This document shows, piece after piece, positions 52,198-61,104 of a DNA stretch of 64,000 nt. Each line of letters starts with the position of its first letter. The stretch's first letter is position 1. The position numbers were made by a program, and so were the translations under genes. Origin of the DNA: Pseudoalteromonas arctica A 37-1-2 (GTDB lineage: Bacteria > Pseudomonadota > Gammaproteobacteria > Enterobacterales > Alteromonadaceae); NCBI RefSeq assembly GCF_000238395.3, contig NZ_CP011025.1:1550001-1614000 (forward strand), in the 5' to 3' direction. The notes beneath the pieces are model-generated. The model saw only the letters and a list, made by a program, of their open reading frames with translations. It made no database searches and was not told the DNA's origin.

Positions 52198-53277
52198 TTA
52201 ATTAACAAACAATTTAATAGCGTCATCCACCGCGTTTATTGCGCCTTCTAAATATCCTGCTTCTTGTTTTGCAAACTCACTCGCTACAAAATGAATGTTC
52301 AAGTTATTTAATTGCTCATCTAAGCTTGAAAAATCAAATTCTGGGTGCTGCGAAGGTTGAGTTTGATCGTCTCTATTCGCTACAAACTTATCGTCTGCCC
52401 AGTCTTTAATAAAGTATCCCGTTGCCTTTTCAGCATCCTTACCATAAAAATAGCTAAGCTGCTGGGCACAGGCTTGAATTAATTGCTCTTTAGTTACTTG
52501 GTTTCTTGATAAGTACGGCACACCTATAAAGCCAAATAATGCGGCGTAATTGCCATCTTCAGCACTGGCATCGTGAATTTCGACCATTGGGCCTACGCGA
52601 CTAAAGCATTGTCCTGATAAGTTTTTATCACGCCAAAATGCATGTTCAAAAGTAGCTATAAATTTGGCTTGTCCTGCCATCCATGTAGGTACACTACTAA
52701 GGCGGTTTATGAGCGTTGGAGTAGCCCATAGTTCAGGTGTTAAGTGTGTTGTAACCATACGAGCAGGAATAGCTGAAATTAGTTTTTCAGTAGTAAGGTG
52801 CTTTATATTACCTAAGTGATTAACCGTAATTTGCCAGTTATTATCACCTTTTTTAAGCTCAGTGACATTGTGTTCCAATAACACTGAATCAGGATTAAGT
52901 TGCTCGTATAAGGCAGTTATTAAGGTATTCATGCCGTGTTTAAGCCTAAATAACTGCATATCTCCAGCACCTGCAATTTGTTGAGGCTCCTTGGCGTTAG
53001 GTGCTTGATATAACACATCACCTTTGTTGTATTGCTCAAATATACTTAAGTGGAGTGACTTTACTAAAGCTTGGATTTTTGGTTGATGAGGAAATATCCA
53101 CGTAGGACCCAAATCAAAACTAACATCGTTATTTATTGGTGATTGCGCAGCAAAAATTCGGCCGCCTAATTGCGATTTAGCTTCCAGTAATAAGTACTCA
53201 ATATTAAGCAGTTGTAATTTATACGCACTGTATAAGCCGGCCAGTCCGCCACCTATAATTATTACTGGTTTAGTCAT
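52198..53277 (-). CDS. FAD-dependent amine oxidase family protein
   Basis: 359 residues: dinucleotide motif IIGGGLAGLYSAYKL with LLEAKSQLGGRIFAA immediately after, the flavin monoamine oxidase pattern, and a C-terminal EAGYLEGAINAVDDAI that closes the FAD site. It is shorter than typical eukaryotic amine oxidases but in the range of bacterial ones. Substrate unknown. Monocistronic. Confidence 0.85.
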   Translation of the reverse strand: MTKPVIIIGGGLAGLYSAYKLQLLNIEYLLLEAKSQLGGRIFAAQSPINNDVSFDLGPTWIFPHQPKIQALVKSLHLSIFEQYNKGDVLYQAPNAKEPQQIAGAGDMQLFRLKHGMNTLITALYEQLNPDSVLLEHNVTELKKGDNNWQITVNHLGNIKHLTTEKLISAIPARMVTTHLTPELWATPTLINRLSSVPTWMAGQAKFIATFEHAFWRDKNLSGQCFSRVGPMVEIHDASAEDGNYAALFGFIGVPYLSRNQVTKEQLIQACAQQLSYFYGKDAEKATGYFIKDWADDKFVANRDDQTQPSQHPEFDFSSLDEQLNNLNIHFVASEFAKQEAGYLEGAINAVDDAIKLFVN

Positions 53278-53374
53278 TTGTTTACCTATTAGCTATTTAG
53301 CAATCTACTAGTAGGTAGTTTGTTTTGATATGAATAAATTGTCAAGTAGGCTAAAGGGAACGAGTAGTGAAACG

Positions 53375-53538
53375 TAATACCAATCTGCTTATATACGAGG
53401 TCTATTTAACGTTAAGAAAATTACGCTAGAACTAGGCAAAAATTTTTGTATCTAGTTGTTCTAAATGAAAAATTTTTAACGACGTTATAGTGCAATTTAA
53501 TTCGTTAAATTGATCAAAGATTTATGCAGGTTGGTATA
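53375..53538 (+). repeat. 164-bp intergenic repeat, copy C
   Basis: Bounded by TAATACCAATCTGCTTATAT and ATGCAGGTTGGTATA. By eye it differs from the reverse complement of 58407-58570 at only about four positions. It lies just beyond the 3' end of the LprI-like gene of the PepSY operon. The interior folds through complementary AAAATTT-type arms. Confidence 0.85.
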
Positions 53539-53563
53539 ACTAGTTTAGTGTGCTTAAGTTACG

Positions 53564-53974
53564 TTAAAATGGGTGTTTTAGTGATTCTGTAAATTGATTT
53601 ATAAGCTCTATTTCACAGAGTTTATAGCTAATGGCTGCTGTTGTCGCATTAGGAAGTTTTATTAAGTAACGCCATTGGCAGGCACTCTCAAGGTACTTTT
53701 CGTTATTTTTAATGCTGCGCATAAACAACGGCAATACTTGCGTATTGCCTGTGCTTTCTTGTGATTTAGTTAGCTCATATTTGCGCTTTTGTATCCAACT
53801 GCCTTGTGCTTGCTTTGCTTTATCAATCTGGCTATCTAGGCATTGAATATACCGCTTAGCTTCATCGGTTGTTGCTTTAGCGGCTAAAGTACATGCTTCA
53901 TCTGCAAAGCTGTACTGGCTTGTAGTTAATAGCACAATGGCAGTTAGTTTTAATAAATAGTTACTTTTTGTCAT
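53564..53974 (-). CDS. LprI-like (DUF1311) secreted protein
   Basis: 136 residues with a signal peptide ending near SFADEACTL. The spaced Cys residues (EACTL, IQCLD, SACQW, KLCEI) and the helical Gln/Lys-rich body fit the lysozyme-inhibitor LprI N-terminal family. It overlaps the histidine kinase stop by 14 bases, so it is the last gene of the PepSY-regulator-kinase operon. Family assignment is by pattern and moderate. Confidence 0.6.
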   Translation of the reverse strand: MTKSNYLLKLTAIVLLTTSQYSFADEACTLAAKATTDEAKRYIQCLDSQIDKAKQAQGSWIQKRKYELTKSQESTGNTQVLPLFMRSIKNNEKYLESACQWRYLIKLPNATTAAISYKLCEIELINQFTESLKHPF

Positions 53975-55298
53975 TGTAATTAAACTCTAAGATAAATTGA
54001 GCGCCGGCTAAGTTATCAGCATCGGTAATGGTAAGCGTCCCGTTATACGACTTAACTAAATCAGATACAATCGCCATGCCTACGCCGTGTCCGCTTTCGT
54101 ATGTATCGAGGCGAGTACCACGTGTAAGTAAAGATTCACGTTTATCCTCTGGCACACCAGGGCCATCATCGCTAATTCCAATACACAGAGTTTTACTTTG
54201 GATTACTTGTATTTCTACTTGCGAGCGACACGCTTTACAGGCGTTATCAATCAAGTTACCGAGTAATTCCATTAAATCTGTTTGGTCACCTAAAAAGTAA
54301 TCTTTTTCGGTTACGGTGCAGGTAAAAATAATATCTTTATCACGGTATACTTTTGCCATAGCACTGAGTATTGAATCGAGTACTGGCTTAATAGGTGTTT
54401 GCTTTTTCCACGTGTCTGATGCACCGGTTGCAGCACGCTTTAATTGGTGCTCGATCATCACATTAATTCGGTCGAGTTGTTCTTGTGCATCGGCATCGTT
54501 TGCCAATGGACTTGATTTAAGTACTGCAAGCGGTGTTTTAAGAGCATGAGCAAGGTCGCTTAATGAGGCTCTGTAGCGCTCTTTTTGGCGCTGTTGCGAC
54601 TCAAGTAGCAAGTTTAGGTCTGCTTTTATTGTTTGCAGCTCTACAGGGTAGAGGCCTTTAATTTCTTGAATATCACCCGATTCAATCGCTTTTATTTCTT
54701 TATCGAGTCGTTGGAGTGGGCGAGCGCTCCAAATGAAACCAATCGCCATTAGGCCTGCAATTGCAATCCCCATGATAAACATCCAATCTACAAGGGTTTG
54801 CTTAAAGCCATCCATTATACGAAGTAGAGCGTCGTTACGTTTGACTAATATAAAGCGAGCTTGTTCTGATTGATCTATGTTGTTTAAAATTACAGTCAGG
54901 CTAAGTTGCCAGTACGCGGTATTATTATACTCCACACGCCTGAAGTCGGCGGCACCGGCTTTGGTTTCTATTTGTTGAGGTACATAGTTTAAATTTACAG
55001 CCGATTCTGAGTTCCAAACAGGGTCATCATCGCGGTAAATCATTGCGTAGGTGTCTGAATTTAATCTGTTTAACTCAGGCGCTAAAATAGTGCTGGGCAT
55101 GATAATACCATGCTCAGTAAAGTCGACTTCAGATATTAGCGAGTAGAGCTGTGCCTCGAGGGTTTTTTCTGTCGCATCAACAAGTGAAGCGTAATACGCT
55201 TTGCCAATTGAATAAAATAAGATAGGGAGTGCGACTAATAAAACAAAGACAAGGATAAATCCTTGCCTTATTTTTAACGATATTTGCGGTATTACCAC
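53961..55298 (-). CDS. PhoQ-like sensor histidine kinase
   Basis: 445 residues: two membrane segments (about 12-34 and 168-190) enclose a periplasmic sensor region. HAMP-like linker; H-box SLADLAHALKTPLAV (His at about 249); N-box LIDNACKAC; G-boxes GISDDGPGVP and GHGVGMAIV. The architecture follows PhoQ-type kinases, which sense divalent cations or cationic peptides. Its start overlaps the response regulator stop by seven bases. It partners with the regulator at 55292-55966. Confidence 0.9.
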   Translation of the reverse strand: MVIPQISLKIRQGFILVFVLLVALPILFYSIGKAYYASLVDATEKTLEAQLYSLISEVDFTEHGIIMPSTILAPELNRLNSDTYAMIYRDDDPVWNSESAVNLNYVPQQIETKAGAADFRRVEYNNTAYWQLSLTVILNNIDQSEQARFILVKRNDALLRIMDGFKQTLVDWMFIMGIAIAGLMAIGFIWSARPLQRLDKEIKAIESGDIQEIKGLYPVELQTIKADLNLLLESQQRQKERYRASLSDLAHALKTPLAVLKSSPLANDADAQEQLDRINVMIEHQLKRAATGASDTWKKQTPIKPVLDSILSAMAKVYRDKDIIFTCTVTEKDYFLGDQTDLMELLGNLIDNACKACRSQVEIQVIQSKTLCIGISDDGPGVPEDKRESLLTRGTRLDTYESGHGVGMAIVSDLVKSYNGTLTITDADNLAGAQFILEFNYNDKK

Positions 55299-55966
55299 TG
55301 GCTTTTAAGCCTGTAACCACGCCCACGTAGTGTTTCTACTGGGTTTAGTACGCCTTCAGGGTCAAGCTTTTTACGCAAACGTAGTACAAATACTTCAATT
55401 ACGTTTGAATCAAGGTCGAAATCTTGGTCGTAAATATGCTCAGTAAGTTCTGATTTAGAAATTACTTTTTGCGGATTTACCATTAAGTATTCAAGTACTT
55501 TATATTCGTAAGCTGTAAGGCTAAGTTCTTTATCATCAACCCATACTTGTTGTGAACGTGTATGAATTTTAATTGGACCCGCAGTCATTTCTGGATTTGC
55601 TTTACCAGCACTGCGACGAATTAATGCATTACAACGTGCAATAAGTTCTTCAACATGAAATGGTTTAGTAAGGTAGTCATCTGCACCTGCATCCAAACCT
55701 TCTACTTTATCCTGCCAGCGATCGCGCGCTGTTAAGATTAAAATAGGGATAGTAATGCCTTGTGCTCGTGCTTTATTGATTAGCTCAATACCGTCTATTT
55801 TAGGTAAACCTAAATCAACTACGGCCATATCAAGCGGGTATTCTGTAATGTGGAAAAGACCTGCTTCACCATCGTGACATAAATCCACGCTGTAACGTTC
55901 TTTTTCTAAAGCATTACGTAGGTTATCTGCTAAATGTAAATCGTCTTCAATAACTAAAATTCGCAT
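55292..55966 (-). CDS. PhoP-like OmpR-family response regulator
   Basis: 224 residues: receiver domain with acidic pocket (VIEDD), phosphoacceptor Asp51 (VVDLGLPK) and Lys101 (YLTKPF). It has an OmpR/PhoB winged-helix C-terminus (SNVIEVFVLRLRKKLDPEG, TLRGRGYRL). It starts three bases after the PepSY gene stop, in one operon with the kinase. Confidence 0.92.
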   Translation of the reverse strand: MRILVIEDDLHLADNLRNALEKERYSVDLCHDGEAGLFHITEYPLDMAVVDLGLPKIDGIELINKARAQGITIPILILTARDRWQDKVEGLDAGADDYLTKPFHVEELIARCNALIRRSAGKANPEMTAGPIKIHTRSQQVWVDDKELSLTAYEYKVLEYLMVNPQKVISKSELTEHIYDQDFDLDSNVIEVFVLRLRKKLDPEGVLNPVETLRGRGYRLKSQW

Positions 55967-55969
55967 TTG

Positions 55970-56227
55970 TTAATCCTTTTTCACTTCGCCGGTTTTTTTA
56001 TTTATATGTAAATCAACGACGTGGCCGTCAGATTTGAGTATTCGTACGGTATAAAAATCTGTTTTTTCGGTAATTTTTAAGGTCTTACCGCCTATTGTTT
56101 TCTTTGCAAGTATTACGGCTTTCTTTTTGTCCACCTCAGCATGAGATGCTTGGGTGGCCGTCGCTGCTTGAGCAAAGTTAGCTAAGCTAACACAAGCAAT
56201 AAAACCGAGGCTTAATAATACGCGCAT
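55970..56227 (-). CDS. Small PepSY-domain periplasmic protein
   Basis: 85 residues with a signal peptide (cleavage near FAQAATA), followed by a single PepSY domain (VILAKKTIGGKTLKITEKTD, GHVVDLHINKKTGEVKK). PepSY proteins are often inhibitors of periplasmic proteases and are frequently co-transcribed with PhoPQ-like systems. First gene of this four-gene operon; its upstream region 56228-56389 is the likely promoter. Confidence 0.85.
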   Translation of the reverse strand: MRVLLSLGFIACVSLANFAQAATATQASHAEVDKKKAVILAKKTIGGKTLKITEKTDFYTVRILKSDGHVVDLHINKKTGEVKKD

Positions 56228-56389
56228 AATGGAAAACTCCTAGACCAGACCCACTTAGTTTAATTAACTAAGTTACTAAAATTCAAGTAAAAACGCTAAA
56301 TTCGCTTTTATCCCAGTAATTTTAATTAAAATCTTGTGAACAAACCCTGAATTACAGTGCAACACACGCTCTTAGGGTTTAATACACTT

Positions 56390-56692
56390 TTAAGCAGGGA
56401 ACACTTTTTTGAAAGGTTTAACAATTGTATTTTCATAGATGCCAGCGGCAACGTAAGGGTCAGCTGCTGCCCACTCTCGAGCTGCTTCTATTGACTCAAA
56501 CTCAGCAACAACTAATGAACCGGTAAAACCTGCTTCTTGAGGATCTTCACTATCGACTGCCGGAAATGGACCCGCAGTTAATAAACGGTTTTGTGAATCA
56601 AGCTCACTAAGGCGTGCTAAATGTGCCGGGCGTGCTGCTTTTCTAAGCTCTAAGCTGTTTTCAACGTCTGTTGAGTGAATCATGTACAACAT
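56390..56692 (-). CDS. yciI: YciI-family protein
   Basis: 100 residues from the ATG at 56692, which gives the family's usual N-terminus [20 protein letters not shown]; an upstream ATG at 56704 adds four residues. [30 protein letters not shown] and [10 protein letters not shown] match E. coli YciI closely. The family has a ferredoxin-like fold with a conserved His-Asp pair; no physiological reaction is established. Confidence 0.9.
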   Translation of the reverse strand: MLYMIHSTDVENSLELRKAARPAHLARLSELDSQNRLLTAGPFPAVDSEDPQEAGFTGSLVVAEFESIEAAREWAAADPYVAAGIYENTIVKPFKKVFPA

Positions 56693-56881
56693 AAGGAATC
56701 TCATAAAAATTGTTAAATTTGATTAACGCAATACTACCACAGCGTTGAAAATTGGTGAATTAAAAGCGTATTTACACAGGTTTACACTTCGATTTTATTT
56801 TTAAGCTGTAATTGCTTGAAAATCTCTGTGTAACACTGGTAGAGTCGCTGAAATATACAAAATAATAAAAAGGTTTTATGC

Positions 56882-58306
56882 ATGAGCGAAAATAGAGAAC
56901 GATTTAGTTCCCGTCTCGGATTCATAATGGCAGCGGCAGGTTCGGCTGTTGGTATTGGTAATTTAGTTGGTTTTCCGGTTTCTGCTACCAAAAATGGTGG
57001 TGGCGCATTCTTATTAATTTACGCCTTATTTGTCGTGTTCATTTGTTTACCAGTCATGATGGCTGAAATGGCAATGGGTCGTAACGCTCAAAAAGATCCA
57101 CTTGGTTCGTACAAGCTATTATCTAATAACGATAAAAAATGGAAGCTAGCAGGTTTTTTAGCGGTGCTTACACCATTTATGATTGCTGTGTTTTATATGG
57201 TAATTACGGTTTGGATTTTTGGTTACTTAACGCAAACAGGCCTCGGTAATTTAGATTTACTTGCAGATCCTGGCCACTTTGGTGTTTTTATTAATAGTTA
57301 CACTGTGTTTGGTTATATGGCCGTTGTGGTTATTATTGTTAACTTAATTTTGTTAGGGGGTGTTAAACAAGGCATAGAAAAAGCCGCTAAATTTTTAATG
57401 CCAGCCTTACTTTTCATGCTACTTGCCTTAGTTACTTATGTATTAACGCTTGATAACGCAATGGCCGGTGTTAAATACTACATTATTCCTGATTTTTCTA
57501 AGATGAGTGCAAGTGTACTTAATGGCGCATTAAGCCAAGCGTTTTTCTCGCTATCGCTGGGTATGGGTATATTAATGACTTACGCGTCGTACATTTCTAA
57601 AAAGGATGACATTGTAAGTAGCGCTAAAATGGTCGCTATTACAGACTCACTCGTTGCGTTTGTAGCGGGCCTAATGGTGTTGCCCGCTATATTTAGCTTT
57701 GATCCAAACACAGACCCATCAGCACTTTCTGACTCGTCTGTATCAATGATTTTTGTATACCTACCTAAAATATTATTAGCACTGCAAAATGATATTGGTT
57801 ATGTAGGTGCATCTATTGTTGCGTTCTCATTTTTCTTATTAGTATTTTTTGCAGCGATTACTTCACTTGTTTCAATAGTAGAAGTACCGACAGCAACACT
57901 AAGTGACCGTAAAGGTATTAGCCGTAAAAAAGCATTGGGCATCCTTACACTTTCAACCGGTGTACTTACTATTTTATGTACAATGTCGTTTGGTATGATT
58001 GACAGCCTTACTTCGTTCACCAGTTATGGCGGCGTTAATAAGAGCTTTTTTGATATTATTGTTGATGTATTTTACGACACAATTTTACCGCTTAACGGCT
58101 TAATGGTGTGTTTGTTTGTAATGTACCGCTGGAAAAAAGCACGCTTAACACAAGAGCTAAGCTTAGGTTCGCCTAATTATGCGGGAAGCTTGATGGAAAA
58201 GTACGTTAACTTTTCACTTTCAACGTTTATTCCTGTCATTCTAGCTGTGATATTTATAAATACAGTGGCGACTAAGTTTTTTGATTTAAAAATATTTGGT
58301 TTTTAA
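56882..58306 (+). CDS. Neurotransmitter:sodium symporter (NSS) family transporter
   Basis: 474 residues with about eleven membrane segments. The N-terminus RFSSRLGFIMAAAGSAVGIG carries the Na+-binding GSAVGxGN motif of LeuT-like proteins. NLVGFPVSATKNGGGAFLL and the unwound helix region QAFFSLSLGMGILMTYASYI are typical. It imports an amino acid or related compound with Na+; the exact substrate cannot be told. A terminator follows. Confidence 0.9.
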   Translation: MSENRERFSSRLGFIMAAAGSAVGIGNLVGFPVSATKNGGGAFLLIYALFVVFICLPVMMAEMAMGRNAQKDPLGSYKLLSNNDKKWKLAGFLAVLTPFMIAVFYMVITVWIFGYLTQTGLGNLDLLADPGHFGVFINSYTVFGYMAVVVIIVNLILLGGVKQGIEKAAKFLMPALLFMLLALVTYVLTLDNAMAGVKYYIIPDFSKMSASVLNGALSQAFFSLSLGMGILMTYASYISKKDDIVSSAKMVAITDSLVAFVAGLMVLPAIFSFDPNTDPSALSDSSVSMIFVYLPKILLALQNDIGYVGASIVAFSFFLLVFFAAITSLVSIVEVPTATLSDRKGISRKKALGILTLSTGVLTILCTMSFGMIDSLTSFTSYGGVNKSFFDIIVDVFYDTILPLNGLMVCLFVMYRWKKARLTQELSLGSPNYAGSLMEKYVNFSLSTFIPVILAVIFINTVATKFFDLKIFGF

Positions 58307-58336
58307 ATAGACCTCTTTAAAAGCTTATTGAATAAT

Positions 58337-58373
58337 AAAATGCCGCTCAGCTAAGCTCAGCGGCATTTTTTAT
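58337..58373 (+). terminator. Terminator after the NSS transporter gene
   Basis: AAAATGCCGCTCAG / CTCAGCGGCATTTTTTA stem with T-run. Confidence 0.85.
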
Positions 58374-58406
58374 AGGCGTTTTTTTACAGGTATCTGGTCT
58401 AACTAT

Positions 58407-58570
58407 TATACCAACCTGCATAAATCTTTGATCAATTTAACGAATTAAATTGCACTATAACGTCGTTAAAAATTTTTTATTTAGAACAACTAGATACAAA
58501 AGTTTTTGCCTAGTTCTAGCGTAATTTTCTTAACGTTAAATAGACCCCATATATAAGCAGATTGGTATTA
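58407..58570 (-). repeat. 164-bp intergenic repeat, copy D (inverted relative to copy C)
   Basis: Bounded by TATACCAACCTGCATAAATC and GCAGATTGGTATTA. It is nearly identical to copy C in opposite orientation. It ends 12 bases before the start codon of the secreted protein at 58583, so it forms that gene's promoter and leader region. Confidence 0.85.
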
Positions 58571-58582
58571 AAGATATTTAAA

Positions 58583-59035
58583 ATGAATAAAATTATTATT
58601 GGGTTTGCTTTTGCTATTTCATCATTTGGCGCATTTGCACAAAGCGCTGATGGTTGGCCAGAAGGCGGTGCAATGCACACCGGCAATACTTATAATTTAG
58701 AGGGCAATAGATACAAAACTAAAATCAGTGAAATGATGGATGAAATTTACCCGCAACTAACTGATGATTACCAAGTTGATGCAGTTAAAGCACAAATAAA
58801 AGCATGGGAGCAGTATATAGATGCTACATGTAACGTTGTTGGCATAGCAACGGGTGCTGGTGGTTCTTGGCCCTCAACGTATAGTGTTAAATGCGAAAGA
58901 AGCCTAAGTTATGATAGATACTTTGCGACTAAAAATGCGCTAAAGTGTGTTAATAGATTAAGCAAAGAAGAGTTTGTAGGACATAGCGAAAAGTTAAATT
59001 GTTTAATTCAAACATTAAATATAAAAATATTTTAA
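58583..59035 (+). CDS. LprI-like (DUF1311) secreted protein (second)
   Basis: 150 residues from MNKIIIGFAFAISSFGAFAQ; the signal peptide is cleaved after FAQ. The body IKAWEQYIDATCNVVGIATG, then GGSWPSTYSVKCERSLSYDR fits the LprI/DUF1311 pattern, with Cys in similar spacing to the family. It is a second member beside the one at 53564-53974. The 164-bp repeat directly abuts its 5' end. An alternative TTG start at 58562 lies inside the repeat and is unlikely. Confidence 0.65.
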   Translation: MNKIIIGFAFAISSFGAFAQSADGWPEGGAMHTGNTYNLEGNRYKTKISEMMDEIYPQLTDDYQVDAVKAQIKAWEQYIDATCNVVGIATGAGGSWPSTYSVKCERSLSYDRYFATKNALKCVNRLSKEEFVGHSEKLNCLIQTLNIKIF

Positions 59036-59048
59036 GACCTACATAGCG

Positions 59049-59077
59049 CTACAGCTAAATTATACAGTTAGCTGTAG
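59049..59077. terminator. Terminator hairpin between the LprI-like and moeA genes
   Basis: CTACAGCTAA / TTAGCTGTAG stem followed by CATTTT; it serves the convergent gap. Confidence 0.65.
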
Positions 59078-59088
59078 CATTTTAGGCT

Positions 59089-60306
59089 TTATAGCAACTC
59101 AATACTTACTGTTGCGCCTTTTTCGATATTGCCGCTTTGTGCTGGCACTACAATTAAGCAGTTAGCTTTACTAAGCGACGAAAGTACACCCGAGCCCTGT
59201 TTATTAAACGGGGCAACCACCAAGTCACCTTGCTCGTTAATTGTTGCTGTACCGCGTTGAAAGTCAGCTCTGCCAGGGCGCTTTTTAATAACGGATGTAG
59301 TAACCGCGTTAAAACGCATTTTAGGGTTTACTTCACCAAGACCCGACAGCTTTTGCAGTGCCGGCTCTACTAACTGATTAAACGTAACAGCAGCCGACAC
59401 AGGGTTACCTGGCAAGCCAAAAAAGTAACTGTTACTTAGTTTACCAAAGGCAAAAGGTTTGCCTGGTTTCATGGCTATTTTCCAAAAGTGAATTTCGCCA
59501 ATTTCGTTGAGCACTTCTTTAGTAAAGTCGGCTTCACCAACCGATACACCGCCTGAGCTTATTACGGCATCGGCAAGTTCGTTCGCTTTCAAAAATGCAT
59601 TAGTAATGAGTTCTTTGTCATCAGGAATAATTCCTAAATCAATCACGTCTATATTTTTTTGTTGCAGCGCACTAATAATAACAGCGCGGTTGCTTTCAAA
59701 AATAGCGCCTTGCTTAAGAGGCTGACCAGGTTCAATTAGCTCATCGCCAGTAGAAAGTACGGCTATTTTTAAGGTTCTTACCACGTCTATATTGGCAATC
59801 CCTAAAGATGCAAGTAATCCCACATCAACGGCTTTTAATTTATCGCCTGCTTTTAAAATAACATCGTCGATTGCAATATCTTCGCCAGCAAAACGCACGT
59901 TTTCGTTTAGTTCTGGTTGCGCAGTAAACGTAATTTTATCGCCATCAACCGAGGCGTTTTCTTGCATTACAACGCCGTTAGCGCCAGGTGCAATGGCAGC
60001 GCCGGTCATTATTCTTACGCATTGCCCTGGGGTAAGCGTTTCTTCAAAAACTTGACCCGCAAACACGCTACCTACTTGTGTATAGGTTAAGCTTTTATCT
60101 GAAATACATAGCGCATAGCCATCCATTGCGGAGTTGTTATGAGCTGGTACGTTTATAGTTGATTTAACATCGCTTGCTAAAACGCGATCAACGCTTTGCA
60201 TTATAGTGATGGTTTCAACGTCTTTAACTGGCGTTATTGAGCCAAGTATATTTTGTATTGCAGTTTCAATTGGCAATAAACCGGGTGCATTGCAAACATC
60301 GTTCAT
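59089..60306 (-). CDS. moeA: Molybdopterin molybdotransferase
   Basis: 405 residues. NVPAHNNSAMDGYAL is the substrate-binding signature, and AVLSTGDELIEPGQPLKQGA and ISSGGVSVGEADFTKEVL belong to the MPT-binding domain. FFGLPGNPVSAAVTF closes it. It inserts molybdate into adenylylated molybdopterin. Divergent from modABC with only 45 bases between, so the two are likely co-regulated. Confidence 0.93.
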   Translation of the reverse strand: MNDVCNAPGLLPIETAIQNILGSITPVKDVETITIMQSVDRVLASDVKSTINVPAHNNSAMDGYALCISDKSLTYTQVGSVFAGQVFEETLTPGQCVRIMTGAAIAPGANGVVMQENASVDGDKITFTAQPELNENVRFAGEDIAIDDVILKAGDKLKAVDVGLLASLGIANIDVVRTLKIAVLSTGDELIEPGQPLKQGAIFESNRAVIISALQQKNIDVIDLGIIPDDKELITNAFLKANELADAVISSGGVSVGEADFTKEVLNEIGEIHFWKIAMKPGKPFAFGKLSNSYFFGLPGNPVSAAVTFNQLVEPALQKLSGLGEVNPKMRFNAVTTSVIKKRPGRADFQRGTATINEQGDLVVAPFNKQGSGVLSSLSKANCLIVVPAQSGNIEKGATVSIELL

Positions 60307-60351
60307 ATATATTGCTTACTTAAATCATTTTATTTTGAAACAATACTTATA

Positions 60352-61104
60352 ATGTCAAAGCTTTACAATACATGGTTGGGTTATTTTTTGCTTATAGCAT
60401 GCACGCTTTCGTGCGGCGTAAACGCAAAAGAAACGCTGCAAGTAGCCGTAGCGAGTAATTTTAAAACTGTATTGCAAACCCTACTAAAAAGATCCCCATT
60501 ACCTAATGTTGACGTGAAAATATCAGCTGCTTCTAGCGGTGTTTTATATTCGCAAATAGTGCATGGCGCGCCATTTGATGTGTTTTTATCGGCCGACGAT
60601 TTTCGACCGCAATCACTTATTAAAGAAGGCTATGCCGAGCAAAGCAGTTTAATCACTTACGCGTTAGGCGAACTTGCTTTGTGGCAACCCAAAGCTGAAA
60701 AAGTAAATGATAAAGTAGCCATTGCTAATCCGCGCTTTTCACCATACGGGCGTGCCTCAGAGCACTACGCTAATAACCATTTTAAAAAGCCAGTAAATTA
60801 TGTGTACGGTAATAACATTACGCATGCGTTTCAGTTTGTTGAAAGCGGTAATGTAGGAGTAGGGCTGGTGGCTGTTTCATCACTGAAGGCGGCTTACAGT
60901 AACACGCAAGATCAAAAATATTTAGATTACACCGTGCTGCCTACCAATCAATATCCCGATATAATTCAACAAGGCGTTATTATTAGCTCGACAAAAAAGC
61001 GTGCTAGCGCTAAGCAACTCATGCAATTTTTAATGACGCAGGCTACGCAGCAACAGTTAATTGAATTAGGTTACAGAATAAAGGACAACAATGCTTCAAA
61101 GTGA
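60352..61104 (+). CDS. modA: Molybdate ABC transporter, periplasmic binding protein
   Basis: 250 residues with a signal peptide (cleavage near GVNAKET). ETLQVAVASNFKTVLQTLLK, VKISAASSGVLYSQIVHGAP and FDVFLSADDFRP are diagnostic of ModA. It binds molybdate or tungstate. It overlaps modB by 14 bases. Confidence 0.92.
   Translation: MSKLYNTWLGYFLLIACTLSCGVNAKETLQVAVASNFKTVLQTLLKRSPLPNVDVKISAASSGVLYSQIVHGAPFDVFLSADDFRPQSLIKEGYAEQSSLITYALGELALWQPKAEKVNDKVAIANPRFSPYGRASEHYANNHFKKPVNYVYGNNITHAFQFVESGNVGVGLVAVSSLKAAYSNTQDQKYLDYTVLPTNQYPDIIQQGVIISSTKKRASAKQLMQFLMTQATQQQLIELGYRIKDNNASK

Noticed and set aside
60307..60351. ModE operator between moeA and modA
   Set aside because: The gap is AT-rich and has an ATATAT stretch, but not the two spaced TATA half-sites expected for ModE; not supportable.
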